In this document: in pieces, positions 1 through 6,187 of the stretch
Layout: the number at the start of each line of letters is the position of its first letter
Numbering within the stretch: the first letter of the stretch is position 1
Source: Candidatus Woesebacteria bacterium
GTDB lineage: Bacteria; Patescibacteriota; Microgenomatia; UBA8517
NCBI GenBank assembly: GCA_030699485.1
Contig: JAUYMM010000051.1
Location: 1 to 7,341, forward strand
Length of the DNA: 7,341 bases
Reading direction: 5' to 3'
Notes under the pieces: generated by a model
Seen by the model: the letters and a program-made list of their open reading frames with translations, nothing else
Database searches by the model: none
Told to the model about the DNA's origin: nothing
Made by a program: the position numbers and the translations under genes

Positions 1-225
1 TTTTATGTCCAAATCATCATGAATAATATAAAGTGCCGTAGGCTGTAAGCTATATGTTTTAAGCTTTTCTGCAACAAAAAAACCTGAGTCATTCATGAAT
101 TTATCAGACTTTAACAAGGTCAGACCTTTAAAGGTTGCCAATGCATCAACAACCATATGTCCCACATTGTGGCGATTGTTTTGATATTTACTTCCAGGAT
201 TCCCAAGACCAATAACTAGTTTCAT
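1..225 (-). CDS. pth: Peptidyl-tRNA hydrolase, N-terminal 75 residues (3' end outside window)
   Basis: This gene reads leftward from ATG 225-223 and is open through position 1, so the C-terminal part is missing only because the window ends. The protein begins MKLVIGLGNPG and continues with a RHNVG block, FMNDSG and IIHDDLD, which are the signature blocks of bacterial Pth. Pth is the cytosolic esterase that releases peptides from prematurely dissociated peptidyl-tRNA. Asn9, His19, Met44 and Asp70 or Asp71 correspond to the E. coli active-site residues Asn10, His20, Met67 and Asp93. The gap between the catalytic His and the FMN motif is about 25 residues, against about 47 in E. coli, so a segment is missing although the frame is intact. 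The ATG overlaps the stop of the upstream membrane-protein gene in an ATGA, which suggests translational coupling. Identification is very secure; the shortening may be a lineage trait. Confidence 0.95.
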   Translation of the reverse strand, partial: MKLVIGLGNPGSKYQNNRHNVGHMVVDALATFKGLTLLKSDKFMNDSGFFVAEKLKTYSLQPTALYIIHDDLDIK

Positions 226-554
226 GCCTTCTTTAAAATCTGTCTTGCAAATTTTCCTAGGAATGGAACTTCCCACTCTTCTCCTTGCCATGCTTTATAA
301 ATAAGCATTAACCAAAGAACAAAGCTAACAATTCCAACTAATGGAACTAAAATTGCAAGGATTATTGTTAAACCAAGCATTGCTTGTAATGCAAATAAGC
401 CAACAAAAACTACAATTGATTGCATTGCGTGGAATCTGACAAATGGATCTTTATCTATTATTAAAAATAGAACTCCTGTAATAGGACCTAGTACATATGC
501 TAGTGCTCCTGAAGTTTCTTTTTTAAGTCCTGTAACGCTTTTTACTTCTGCCAT
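222..554 (-). CDS. DUF4870/Tic20-like small membrane protein
   Basis: This is a 110-residue protein with three hydrophobic segments at about residues 17-33, 45-70 and 72-88, separated by a conserved-looking FVRFHAMQS block (residues 38-46). That block, followed by hydrophobic helices and a short basic C-terminus, is the hallmark I associate with the DUF4870/Tic20-like family of small inner-membrane proteins. Their biochemical role in bacteria is not settled, and resemblance to a chloroplast import component does not show that this one moves proteins. The start at 554 is supported by a Shine-Dalgarno (AAGGTGA, 567-561) six bases upstream. The stop overlaps the pth start by four bases. It lies 23 bases after the exchanger gene on the same strand, so it is probably co-transcribed with the transporters. 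Confidence 0.8.
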   Translation of the reverse strand: MAEVKSVTGLKKETSGALAYVLGPITGVLFLIIDKDPFVRFHAMQSIVVFVGLFALQAMLGLTIILAILVPLVGIVSFVLWLMLIYKAWQGEEWEVPFLGKFARQILKKA

Positions 555-560
555 AATTAA

Positions 561-567
561 TCACCTT
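561..567 (-). promoter_or_regulatory. Shine-Dalgarno of the DUF4870-like gene
   Basis: On the minus strand AAGGTGA stands six bases before ATG 554. It is the clearest ribosome-binding site in the window and fixes the start of this operon-internal gene. Genes next to promoters in this window have no such site. Confidence 0.7.
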
Positions 568-577
568 CTTCTTTAAG

Positions 578-1549
578 TTAAATAAATTGTACAACAATAA
601 AAATCAAATATATACCCAGAAGAGTTGCTCCTTCCCATTTTTCTAGAGTATTCTTTGATCTTACAAAAAACCAAAAAAGGATAAAGGATAAAACAAAAAA
701 CAATGAAGTAATTATTTCAGAAGTCACAATAACGGAGCTGATTGGTTTTATCAAAGCTACTATTCCAAGAATTAAAGTTGAATTTACAATTATAGATCCC
801 ATTAAGTTGCCAAAAAATATACTAGGTTGACCTATTTTCAAGGCTCTAAAAGAAACTGCAAGTTCAGGAAGAGTAGTCCCTAAAGAAAGAAGAACTAGGC
901 CAACAACAAACATTGGTATGTTCAAATCTCCCGCAATCATTTTAGCTAATTTGACTATTAAGTCTGAAGAAAATAGAAGTGCGGCAATTCCAACAAAAAG
1001 TTTTCCTATTGATTTATCAGTTTTTCTTTCAATATTATTAATTTTCCTAACAATTCTTAAAATAAAATTGTGTTCAAAAAAATGACTTCCTATCTCGATA
1101 AATCTAAATTTAAAGAAGCTTGTCACAAAAGCAATATATACCGCTAAAAGTATTAAACCATCTACTCTAGTTAGATTTCCATCTATTGATAACAGAAAAG
1201 GCATAACACCAGCAAATGTCGCCATTACCATCTCTTTCTTCATAATCTTGCCATGGATTGAAATTGACCCCACGATCAATGCAGACACACCCACAACAAG
1301 AGTTAAGTTGGTAATATTAGCTCCTAAAACGTTCCCCAGAGAAAGGCTTGGAACCCCGCTTAGAGCGGAAGTTATACCAACAAATAACTCTGGCAGAGAA
1401 GTTGCGATTGAAAGCAATATTGCCGAAAGAATATATGTCTTTGTTCCTGTTGCCCTACTTATTCCTCTAATTGAATCTAAAACAAAATCAGCAGATTTAA
1501 TCAGCAAAAATGTTAAAATAAAAAATATAACCAAGTACATAAATATCAT
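578..1549 (-). CDS. CaCA-family cation/Ca2+ exchanger (YrbG/NCX_Mj type)
   Basis: This 323-residue integral membrane protein is built as an inverted duplication of about five helices each, the usual size and plan of prokaryotic Na+/Ca2+-type antiporters. The alpha-1 repeat shows ATSLPELFVG (residues 49-58) and GNVLGANITN (72-81). The alpha-2 repeat shows GTTLPEL (224-230) and GNLMGSIIVN (247-256). Glu54 and Glu229 sit where the ion-coordinating glutamates of NCX_Mj lie, and Asn81 and Asn256 occupy the companion positions. Two departures from the common GSNIxN pattern are Ala77 in alpha-1 and Ile253 in alpha-2. A basic cytoplasmic linker at about residues 164-182 joins the halves. It starts one base after the P-type ATPase stop, with only weak SD-like sequence, so coupled translation is likely; ATG 1540 (Met4) is an alternative start. 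The substrate is probably Ca2+ exchanged for Na+ or H+, but this is inferred from the family. Confidence 0.9.
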   Translation of the reverse strand: MIFMYLVIFFILTFLLIKSADFVLDSIRGISRATGTKTYILSAILLSIATSLPELFVGITSALSGVPSLSLGNVLGANITNLTLVVGVSALIVGSISIHGKIMKKEMVMATFAGVMPFLLSIDGNLTRVDGLILLAVYIAFVTSFFKFRFIEIGSHFFEHNFILRIVRKINNIERKTDKSIGKLFVGIAALLFSSDLIVKLAKMIAGDLNIPMFVVGLVLLSLGTTLPELAVSFRALKIGQPSIFFGNLMGSIIVNSTLILGIVALIKPISSVIVTSEIITSLFFVLSFILFWFFVRSKNTLEKWEGATLLGIYLIFIVVQFI

Positions 1550-1550
1550 A

Positions 1551-4070
1551 TTAATATCTTAAAAATTTAAAGGCCTCTATCATTATAAACATAAAAATAG
1601 ATAAACTAAAGGCAATGATCCAATAAATTGGATCTAGAGTAACTACTCCGAAAAAAGATCTCGTTCCAATAGTCAAAAAGGGAGTGACTTGTAAAAATAA
1701 ACCAGCAAAAACTGATAAATTCAGCCATTTATTATTAAACATATTTCCTTTCCAAAATGGATTAGTTAAATTTTTAACAGAAAAAACATACACCAAAGAA
1801 TTTATTCCCAAAGTCAAAAAGGCTACAGACATGGCTTTTTCATAACTACCTGTCACTTTAAATACGTAAATAAAGAAAAGAAGAGTCAAAACACCTGAAG
1901 TCAAACTTACAGTTGTTATAATGTGTTTCATCCAATTTGTAACCAACGGTTCTTTTGGAGACCTTGGGCTGTCATCCATAATATTATCTCTTTTGTTATC
2001 AACTGTTAAAGCAAGATTGGGAAAACCGTCAGAAACAAGATTTATCCATAGTATTTGAACTGCTGTAATTGGAAGTGGAAGCCTTAATAAAATTCCTCCA
2101 AAAACTACTACTATTTCACTAAAAGCATCACTTATTAGATAAAGAATAATTTTTCTTAAATTTTCAAACATTCCTCTACCTTCTTCAATTGAAGCCGTTA
2201 TTGTTGCAAAATTAGAATCCATTAATATCAAATCAGCGGACTCTTTGGCAACGTCACTTGCATTACTGACAACAATTCCAATGTCAGCCTTCTTTAATGC
2301 TGGGGCATCATTTACGCCATCCCCCATCATCGCAACCGTCTCACCGTTTTCTTTTAAAGCATTTACTATTTTTAATTTTTGATCGGGAGTCGTTCTGGCA
2401 AATAGTTTAATAAACTTAACTTTTTCTTTTAATTGACTATCAGAAAGTTTTACTATTTCTTTTCCTGTTAAAATCTCACTATCTGAAATACTTATACCAA
2501 TTTCTTCTAAAACAAATTTGGCAGTAGCAGGATAATCTCCAGTTATAACCATTATTTTAATTCCCGCGTTTAAAGTCTTTTTAAGTGCTTCGCTGACTCC
2601 AATCCTAACAGGATCAGTAAAGGCAAGCATCCCAACCCAAGAAAAATCATCAATATCTTTATCTTGTATATTTTTTTTGGATACATCAACAGTTTTTCTT
2701 GCAAAACCAATAACTCTTCTGCCCAACTTTGTCCAGTTATCAACTTTTTCAATTAATAATTTTTTTTCAACTTCAGAAAGGTTACATTTTTCAATTAAAA
2801 TTTCTGGTGCGCCATTTATAAAAAGCATATTATTTTTCTCATTCCAATGATTAAGACATGTAAAAAATCTAGTCTTAGAAGAAAAAGGTATACTATCAAG
2901 TCTTTGATGTTTATTTATGACATCCTCCCCGCTCTTACGAGCGGGGTTTCCCATAAGGGAGGATGACATATCAGCGTTCAATTCATCCACGGGCTTATCG
3001 CCCGTGGTTTTCTTGAATGCTGCTATAAAGTTAGATATATATTTTCTACCCCATTCAAAAGCAGTTACAACAATAGGGTCATCAAGGTCATTAGCGGTAA
3101 TCACTTGTTTTGCTAATTCTTGTTCATCTCCCTCATAATCAACCACCTTCATTTTTCCCTCTGTTAAGGTACCTGTTTTATCAACACATATTGTAGTAAC
3201 ACCTCCAAGAGTCTCTGCTGAAGCAAGATTTTTAACCAATCCATTTCTTTTTAAAATTCTTTGCATACCAACTGCTAAAATAACAGTCAATGAAACCAAT
3301 AGCCCCTCAGGGATAGCAGATACAGCCAATGCAACAGAAGTTTGAAAGATATTAAATATATTTTGCCCCATGATAAGACCTAACAAAAAGACTGCAGTCG
3401 TTAAACCTAAAACAATAAACAAAATAGTTCGGCTAAAAATAATCAGTTGTTTTTTAAGTGGAGTATCATCATCTTTTTCTTGTACGCTTTTCGCAATATT
3501 TCCTAACTTAGTAGCTGATCCAATCGAAATCACTTCTGCCACCGACTGCCCACTTGTAACAATTGTGCCCATATAAATGGTATCATCAACTTTTTTATTA
3601 ACAGGAATACTTTCTCCTGTTAATACTGCTTCATCTACAAAAAATCGATTAGAAAATATTATTTTTAAATCTGCTGGAATTATTGCCCCATTATTTAAAA
3701 CAACAAGGTCACCAATAACAATATCTTCTGCTTTTATCTTAATTTTTTTACCATCTCTTATGACCTCAGTTGTATGTGTTACCATCTTTTTCAATGATTC
3801 AAGCGTTTTACCAGCCTTATTTTCTTGAACAAAACCTAGGATTGTGTTTATTAAAACTGCAATAAAAATTATTAAAAAATCAGCAAAATGACTCAAAAAC
3901 AATGAAATTATACCTGCGAAAAGCAAAACATAAACTAAAGGATTTTTTAATTGAGATAGTAAAATTAAAAAATTTGATGGTGGTGGGTTTTCAGGTAAAG
4001 CATTTTTTCCATATTTAATAAGCCTTGCATCAGCTTCTTCTTTTGTTAAACCTTTATAATTAGAAAACAT
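1551..4070 (-). CDS. P2-type cation-transporting ATPase (Ca2+-ATPase-like)
   Basis: This 839-residue ATP-driven cation pump has all core P-type motifs. In order: a cation-ATPase N-terminal domain (GLTKEEADARL, residues 7-17), TGES (151-154, actuator domain), PEGL in helix M4 (254-257), the phosphorylation motif DKTGTLT with Asp298, ATP-site PFSS with Phe396, INGAPE (418-423), VITGD (508-512), DPVR (486-489) and GDGVNDAP (583-590), then a C-terminal block of about six helices. M6 reads WINLVSDGFP (675-684), like SERCA Asn796/Thr799/Asp800. Compared with SERCA, the M5 Asn768 position appears to be Ala649, while Glu771 is kept as Glu652. The usual KGAPE lysine is Asn419. Both make the exact cation uncertain. 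Residues about 354-386 are encoded by a GC-rich two-hairpin element that looks inserted in frame into the nucleotide-binding region. The gene follows the Nramp-like stop with no gap (TAAATG) and has no clear SD, so coupled translation is likely. Confidence 0.93.
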   Translation of the reverse strand: MFSNYKGLTKEEADARLIKYGKNALPENPPPSNFLILLSQLKNPLVYVLLFAGIISLFLSHFADFLIIFIAVLINTILGFVQENKAGKTLESLKKMVTHTTEVIRDGKKIKIKAEDIVIGDLVVLNNGAIIPADLKIIFSNRFFVDEAVLTGESIPVNKKVDDTIYMGTIVTSGQSVAEVISIGSATKLGNIAKSVQEKDDDTPLKKQLIIFSRTILFIVLGLTTAVFLLGLIMGQNIFNIFQTSVALAVSAIPEGLLVSLTVILAVGMQRILKRNGLVKNLASAETLGGVTTICVDKTGTLTEGKMKVVDYEGDEQELAKQVITANDLDDPIVVTAFEWGRKYISNFIAAFKKTTGDKPVDELNADMSSSLMGNPARKSGEDVINKHQRLDSIPFSSKTRFFTCLNHWNEKNNMLFINGAPEILIEKCNLSEVEKKLLIEKVDNWTKLGRRVIGFARKTVDVSKKNIQDKDIDDFSWVGMLAFTDPVRIGVSEALKKTLNAGIKIMVITGDYPATAKFVLEEIGISISDSEILTGKEIVKLSDSQLKEKVKFIKLFARTTPDQKLKIVNALKENGETVAMMGDGVNDAPALKKADIGIVVSNASDVAKESADLILMDSNFATITASIEEGRGMFENLRKIILYLISDAFSEIVVVFGGILLRLPLPITAVQILWINLVSDGFPNLALTVDNKRDNIMDDSPRSPKEPLVTNWMKHIITTVSLTSGVLTLLFFIYVFKVTGSYEKAMSVAFLTLGINSLVYVFSVKNLTNPFWKGNMFNNKWLNLSVFAGLFLQVTPFLTIGTRSFFGVVTLDPIYWIIAFSLSIFMFIMIEAFKFLRY
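2927..2946. repeat. Hairpin 1: 8-bp perfect stem, 4-base loop
   Basis: CCCCGCTC (2927-2934) pairs with GAGCGGGG (2939-2946) around the loop TTAC. It is much more GC-rich than its surroundings. It has no following T-run on the minus strand, so it does not look like a terminator of the ATPase transcript. It is part of the IS200/IS605-like element. Confidence 0.85.
2987..3007. repeat. Hairpin 2: 8-bp perfect stem, 5-base loop
   Basis: CCACGGGC (2987-2994) pairs with GCCCGTGG (3000-3007) around the loop TTATC. On the plus strand it is followed by TTTTCTT and so resembles a terminator, but no plus-strand gene ends here. It is more simply read as the second subterminal hairpin of the inserted element. 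Confidence 0.85.
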
Positions 4071-5465
4071 TTAAAATACTATATAAAGGTATCCCACAGC
4101 AACCAATGTATAAAATAGCCATGTCCCCCAAAGAGTAACACTTTCCCATTTTTTAGGTTTAATAAATTTAGGGTAAATTTTAGGAAGTTTTACATAATTT
4201 AAATACCAAAGGGCAGGAATATAGAATACAAATGCAAAAATACTAATTACTCCAACGATAGTGATTAAAGCCCCAGGTTGGGCAAAAGTAATTGTAATAA
4301 GTGAAGTTAAAATCAAAAAGAGAAGCCACAAGTAATACCAAAATCTAAAACTTTTACCAAAGCTTTTGACCTTTACGACAAAATCTGCAAATTGCCTTGC
4401 TACTCCATCAACAAGTCCCACCCAAGTGTCAATCATAAAAGCTGAGGCAACAAGTAAAAACAAGATTCTACCCCAATAACCCAAACTACTTTCAAAAAAC
4501 TGTGCTTGAACTACTGTTATTTTCCAGCCTGTAGGGAAAATTCCTTGGGGAAATAAAATTGCATAAGCTAAAAGTGTGGTTAATCCTGCAGTTACAGCAT
4601 TAATGGTAATAGCTAAAAGAGAGTCAAAATTCAAAAATCTTAACCAACCTGCCCACTTAATTTTATTTTCTTCAGTATCTTCAAAAATTAAGTCAGAACT
4701 ATCTTCAATTATTTCTTCTTCTTTTACCAAAAGTCCTTTGATTTTTGTAGAATATTTTGCCATTCCTACTCCCTTGTCTTTCATCCAATATGAATAAAGT
4801 AGATTTAAAAATCCACCCATACCAGCAAAGGCAATGGCGGTTACTAAATGGGAAGAATCAGAAGATTCCCAAGTACTAGGCCAACGGATAGATGTTGGAT
4901 TAAAAAAGGATCTAAAAAATTCTCCTGCTGCTATACGAACTTGAGGCTGTAAACTTGAAAAGATTAGACCTAAAACAGTAACTGCAGAAACAATTTTCAT
5001 GAAGTTTTCAAGTGATTTGTAAATTATTTTTGAAAAAAGAAAAATTCCAGAAAAACCAATTATTAAAACATATGACCAAAAGAGTGTTCCTCCTCGATCT
5101 GTAAACCCAACAGGAAAACTTGTTAATTCAAATAATGCTGTTCCCCCTGCTGAAGCATAACCTCCAAGCCAGAGAAAATTAACAAAACATAAAAGAAATA
5201 AAGGATATGTAAAATATTTTCCAAGAGATAAAAATCCGCTCCAAATTCCTTTTCCTGTAATTGCTGTGTAACGACTTACTTCACGATTTACAAAAAACTG
5301 AATCATGGAGGCGGGAAGAAGAAGACCTACAAAAGCAAGTCCATACTTTGCAGAAAAGTATGGCCACCAAATTAATTCTCCTGATCCTTGTGCAATTGCT
5401 GCCCAAACAAAAGCAGGGCCCAACATCATCCAAAGCCCCGGCATTTTAGGAAGTCTTTTTATCAT
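4071..5465 (-). CDS. Nramp (MntH)-like divalent metal transporter, atypical clade
   Basis: This 464-residue polytopic membrane protein has about eleven hydrophobic segments. The start LGPAFVWAAIAQGSGELIWWP (residues 15-35), and a later AFAGMGGFLNLLYSYW (212-227) followed by KDKGVGM, match the divergent Nramp-like transporters of COG1914 rather than classical MntH. The helix-1 metal motif DPGN is replaced by GSGE (27-30), and helix 6 has GMGG where classical members have MPH. Metal specificity therefore cannot be transferred from Mn2+/Fe2+ Nramps. A strongly acidic soluble loop at about residues 249-266 carries about ten Asp/Glu. It is the first gene of the minus-strand cassette and abuts the ATPase start exactly. 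The ATG at 5465 lacks an SD, but a -10 box lies just upstream, which suggests a leaderless message. Met8 is the alternative start. Family assignment is fairly sure, substrate unknown. Confidence 0.8.
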   Translation of the reverse strand: MIKRLPKMPGLWMMLGPAFVWAAIAQGSGELIWWPYFSAKYGLAFVGLLLPASMIQFFVNREVSRYTAITGKGIWSGFLSLGKYFTYPLFLLCFVNFLWLGGYASAGGTALFELTSFPVGFTDRGGTLFWSYVLIIGFSGIFLFSKIIYKSLENFMKIVSAVTVLGLIFSSLQPQVRIAAGEFFRSFFNPTSIRWPSTWESSDSSHLVTAIAFAGMGGFLNLLYSYWMKDKGVGMAKYSTKIKGLLVKEEEIIEDSSDLIFEDTEENKIKWAGWLRFLNFDSLLAITINAVTAGLTTLLAYAILFPQGIFPTGWKITVVQAQFFESSLGYWGRILFLLVASAFMIDTWVGLVDGVARQFADFVVKVKSFGKSFRFWYYLWLLFLILTSLITITFAQPGALITIVGVISIFAFVFYIPALWYLNYVKLPKIYPKFIKPKKWESVTLWGTWLFYTLVAVGYLYIVF

Positions 5466-5470
5466 AATTT

Positions 5471-5479
5471 ATAATATCA
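5471..5479 (-). promoter_or_regulatory. Extended -10 promoter of the metal-transport cassette
   Basis: On the minus strand TGATATTAT (5479 to 5471) matches an extended -10 (TGnTATAAT) with one difference. The expected transcription start falls about seven bases downstream, on or next to the Nramp-like ATG at 5465. No good -35 is visible, which is common for extended -10 promoters. Inferred from sequence only. Confidence 0.5.
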
Positions 5480-5486
5480 TGAAAAG

Positions 5487-5495
5487 TGATATAAT
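5487..5495 (+). promoter_or_regulatory. Extended -10 promoter of the 120-residue gene
   Basis: TGATATAAT is a perfect extended -10 element. Its predicted start at about 5502 is two bases before ATG 5504, which implies a leaderless transcript. It is separated from the opposing cassette -10 element by only seven bases (5480-5486). The two together form the inverted repeat ATATCA-N7-TGATAT. Confidence 0.6.
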
Positions 5496-5503
5496 CCTTC
5501 GTA

Positions 5504-5866
5504 ATGAAAGAGATTATTGGAAACGAGGGTTTATCAAAGGGCGAAATTATTAATTTACTTAATGGTAATAAATATGTTCGCCTTGATGAAAGAATAATTA
5601 CCAAAACAAATAATGATAGCCCGTTTACCTCGCATTATGATTTGGCAGTTTCTTTAGGTGTAAATGAATTTAAACGTGATTCAATGGGTAATAAACTTGC
5701 AATTGTCGACGATGCAGGAATATTTGATTTAGTTGATGGAAAGATTGTACCGTCTGGATTAACCACAACGTGTATGATAAAAGATAGTAAAATGCCAAAA
5801 GACATAACAATTAAAATTCTTCTACAAATTTATGGTGAGGATGTAATCTGGCATCGAAAGAATTAG
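5504..5866 (+). CDS. Hypothetical protein, 120 residues
   Basis: I do not recognise a family. The protein is soluble by appearance, with no signal peptide or membrane segment. It begins MKEIIGNEGL, and its middle (residues 45-86, from YDLAVSLGVNEF to VDGKIVPSGL) has regularly alternating hydrophobic and polar residues, as in a small beta-rich domain. It ends in an amphipathic stretch ITIKILLQIYGEDVIW (101-116). A single cysteine is at residue 90. Support for a real gene comes from the extended -10 box just before the ATG, AT-biased codon use like the neighbours, no better frame on the other strand, and a position filling the space between two confident transcription units. It is transcribed divergently from the metal cassette across 38 bases, so a link to cation homeostasis is possible but not shown. 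Confidence 0.6.
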   Translation: MKEIIGNEGLSKGEIINLLNGNKYVRLDERIITKTNNDSPFTSHYDLAVSLGVNEFKRDSMGNKLAIVDDAGIFDLVDGKIVPSGLTTTCMIKDSKMPKDITIKILLQIYGEDVIWHRKN

Positions 5867-5877
5867 TCAATTACATA

Positions 5878-5905
5878 TTGACAATCAATTTATTCGTATT
5901 AGAAT
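5878..5905 (+). promoter_or_regulatory. Sigma70-like promoter of the 81-residue gene
   Basis: TTGACA (5878-5883), a 16-base spacer and TAGAAT (5900-5905) predict a start near 5912, five bases before ATG 5917. A second TATAAT (5911-5916) abuts the ATG but would start transcription inside the gene, so it is less likely to drive it. The -35 lies in a short inverted repeat, GTCAAT-N5-ATTGAC (5866-5882), directly after the upstream stop codon. Confidence 0.55.
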
Positions 5906-5916
5906 CATCTTATAAT

Positions 5917-6162
5917 ATGAGCTTAACTCAATATACAGATAGATTTGCTCCATCAACACGAGAAAGATGTTTTGAGTGTTCTGCACATGGAAATACATAC
6001 GTAGGACAAATACCAATACCTGAATGTAAAATTGCTGCTCTTGAAATAAGGCAAAAACCTGTTTTACTTACTAAAAAAATGACGGATGCAGCAAAAATAG
6101 ATACAGGAAAAATTCCAGAAGATTGTCCAAATGAATACGGTTCGACAAGAAAAATCAAATAA
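5917..6162 (+). CDS. Hypothetical four-cysteine small protein, 81 residues
   Basis: I do not recognise a family. From ATG 5917 the product is 81 residues with cysteines at 18, 21, 37 and 70, including a CFEC pair, and a basic C-terminus ending STRKIK. A CxxC plus two more cysteines could bind a metal such as Zn2+, but the spacing matches no ribbon I can name. It is soluble by appearance. The frame is open further back to a TTG at 5878, but that TTG is itself the first half of a consensus -35 box. The promoter places the transcript start near 5912, so ATG 5917 is preferred. The gene is 50 bases after the 120-residue gene on the same strand and may have its own promoter. It converges with the toxin gene 25 bases further on, with no clear terminator between them. 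Confidence 0.6.
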   Translation: MSLTQYTDRFAPSTRERCFECSAHGNTYVGQIPIPECKIAALEIRQKPVLLTKKMTDAAKIDTGKIPEDCPNEYGSTRKIK

Positions 6163-6187
6163 TTAATTTTGGGGAAGAAAATATTTA

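Larger units (their letters stand above)
2917..3007. mobile_element. IS200/IS605-like palindromic (MITE-type) remnant inside the ATPase gene
   Basis: A GC-rich island of about 90 bases lies within an AT-rich gene. It holds two strong hairpins (2927-2946 and 2987-3007) and a longer imperfect inverted repeat. In that repeat CATCCTCCC at 2921-2929 pairs with GGGAGGATG at 2957-2965, extending to 2917 and 2969 with one mismatch. On the minus strand it ends GCGGGGAGGATGTCA, a tail I recall as common at the right end of IS200/IS605 elements downstream of tnpB. No transposase or tnpB reading frame is present, so this would be a non-autonomous element or the two joined ends of a deleted one. It is translated in frame as about residues 354-386 of the ATPase without a stop codon. 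Exact boundaries are unknown; the foreign segment may extend to roughly 3022. Confidence 0.6.

Noticed and set aside
2987..3012. Plus-strand hairpin followed by TTTTCTT read as an intrinsic terminator
   Set aside because: No plus-strand gene ends here, and a paired second hairpin of the same style sits next to it. A mobile-element origin explains both.
2917..3138. Plus-strand 73-residue reading frame across the palindromic element
   Set aside because: It is antisense to the ATPase, has no promoter or SD, and its sequence is the complement of confident ATPase codons. It begins inside the element only because the palindrome has few stops.
5261..5553. Plus-strand frames overlapping the start of the Nramp-like gene
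   Set aside because: They are antisense to a confident membrane protein, and the longer one runs through the promoter region in a frame different from the 120-residue gene.
5878..5916. TTG 5878 as start of the four-cysteine protein (94 residues)
   Set aside because: The TTG is part of a consensus TTGACA -35 box, and the predicted transcript begins near 5912. ATG 5917 is the better start.
5928..6158. Minus-strand 76-residue frame opposite the four-cysteine gene
   Set aside because: It has no promoter or SD and lies wholly opposite a frame that has a good promoter. I judged it a shadow, with moderate certainty.
6163..6187. Bidirectional terminator between the convergent genes
   Set aside because: The 25-base gap is AT-rich but contains no stable GC stem.
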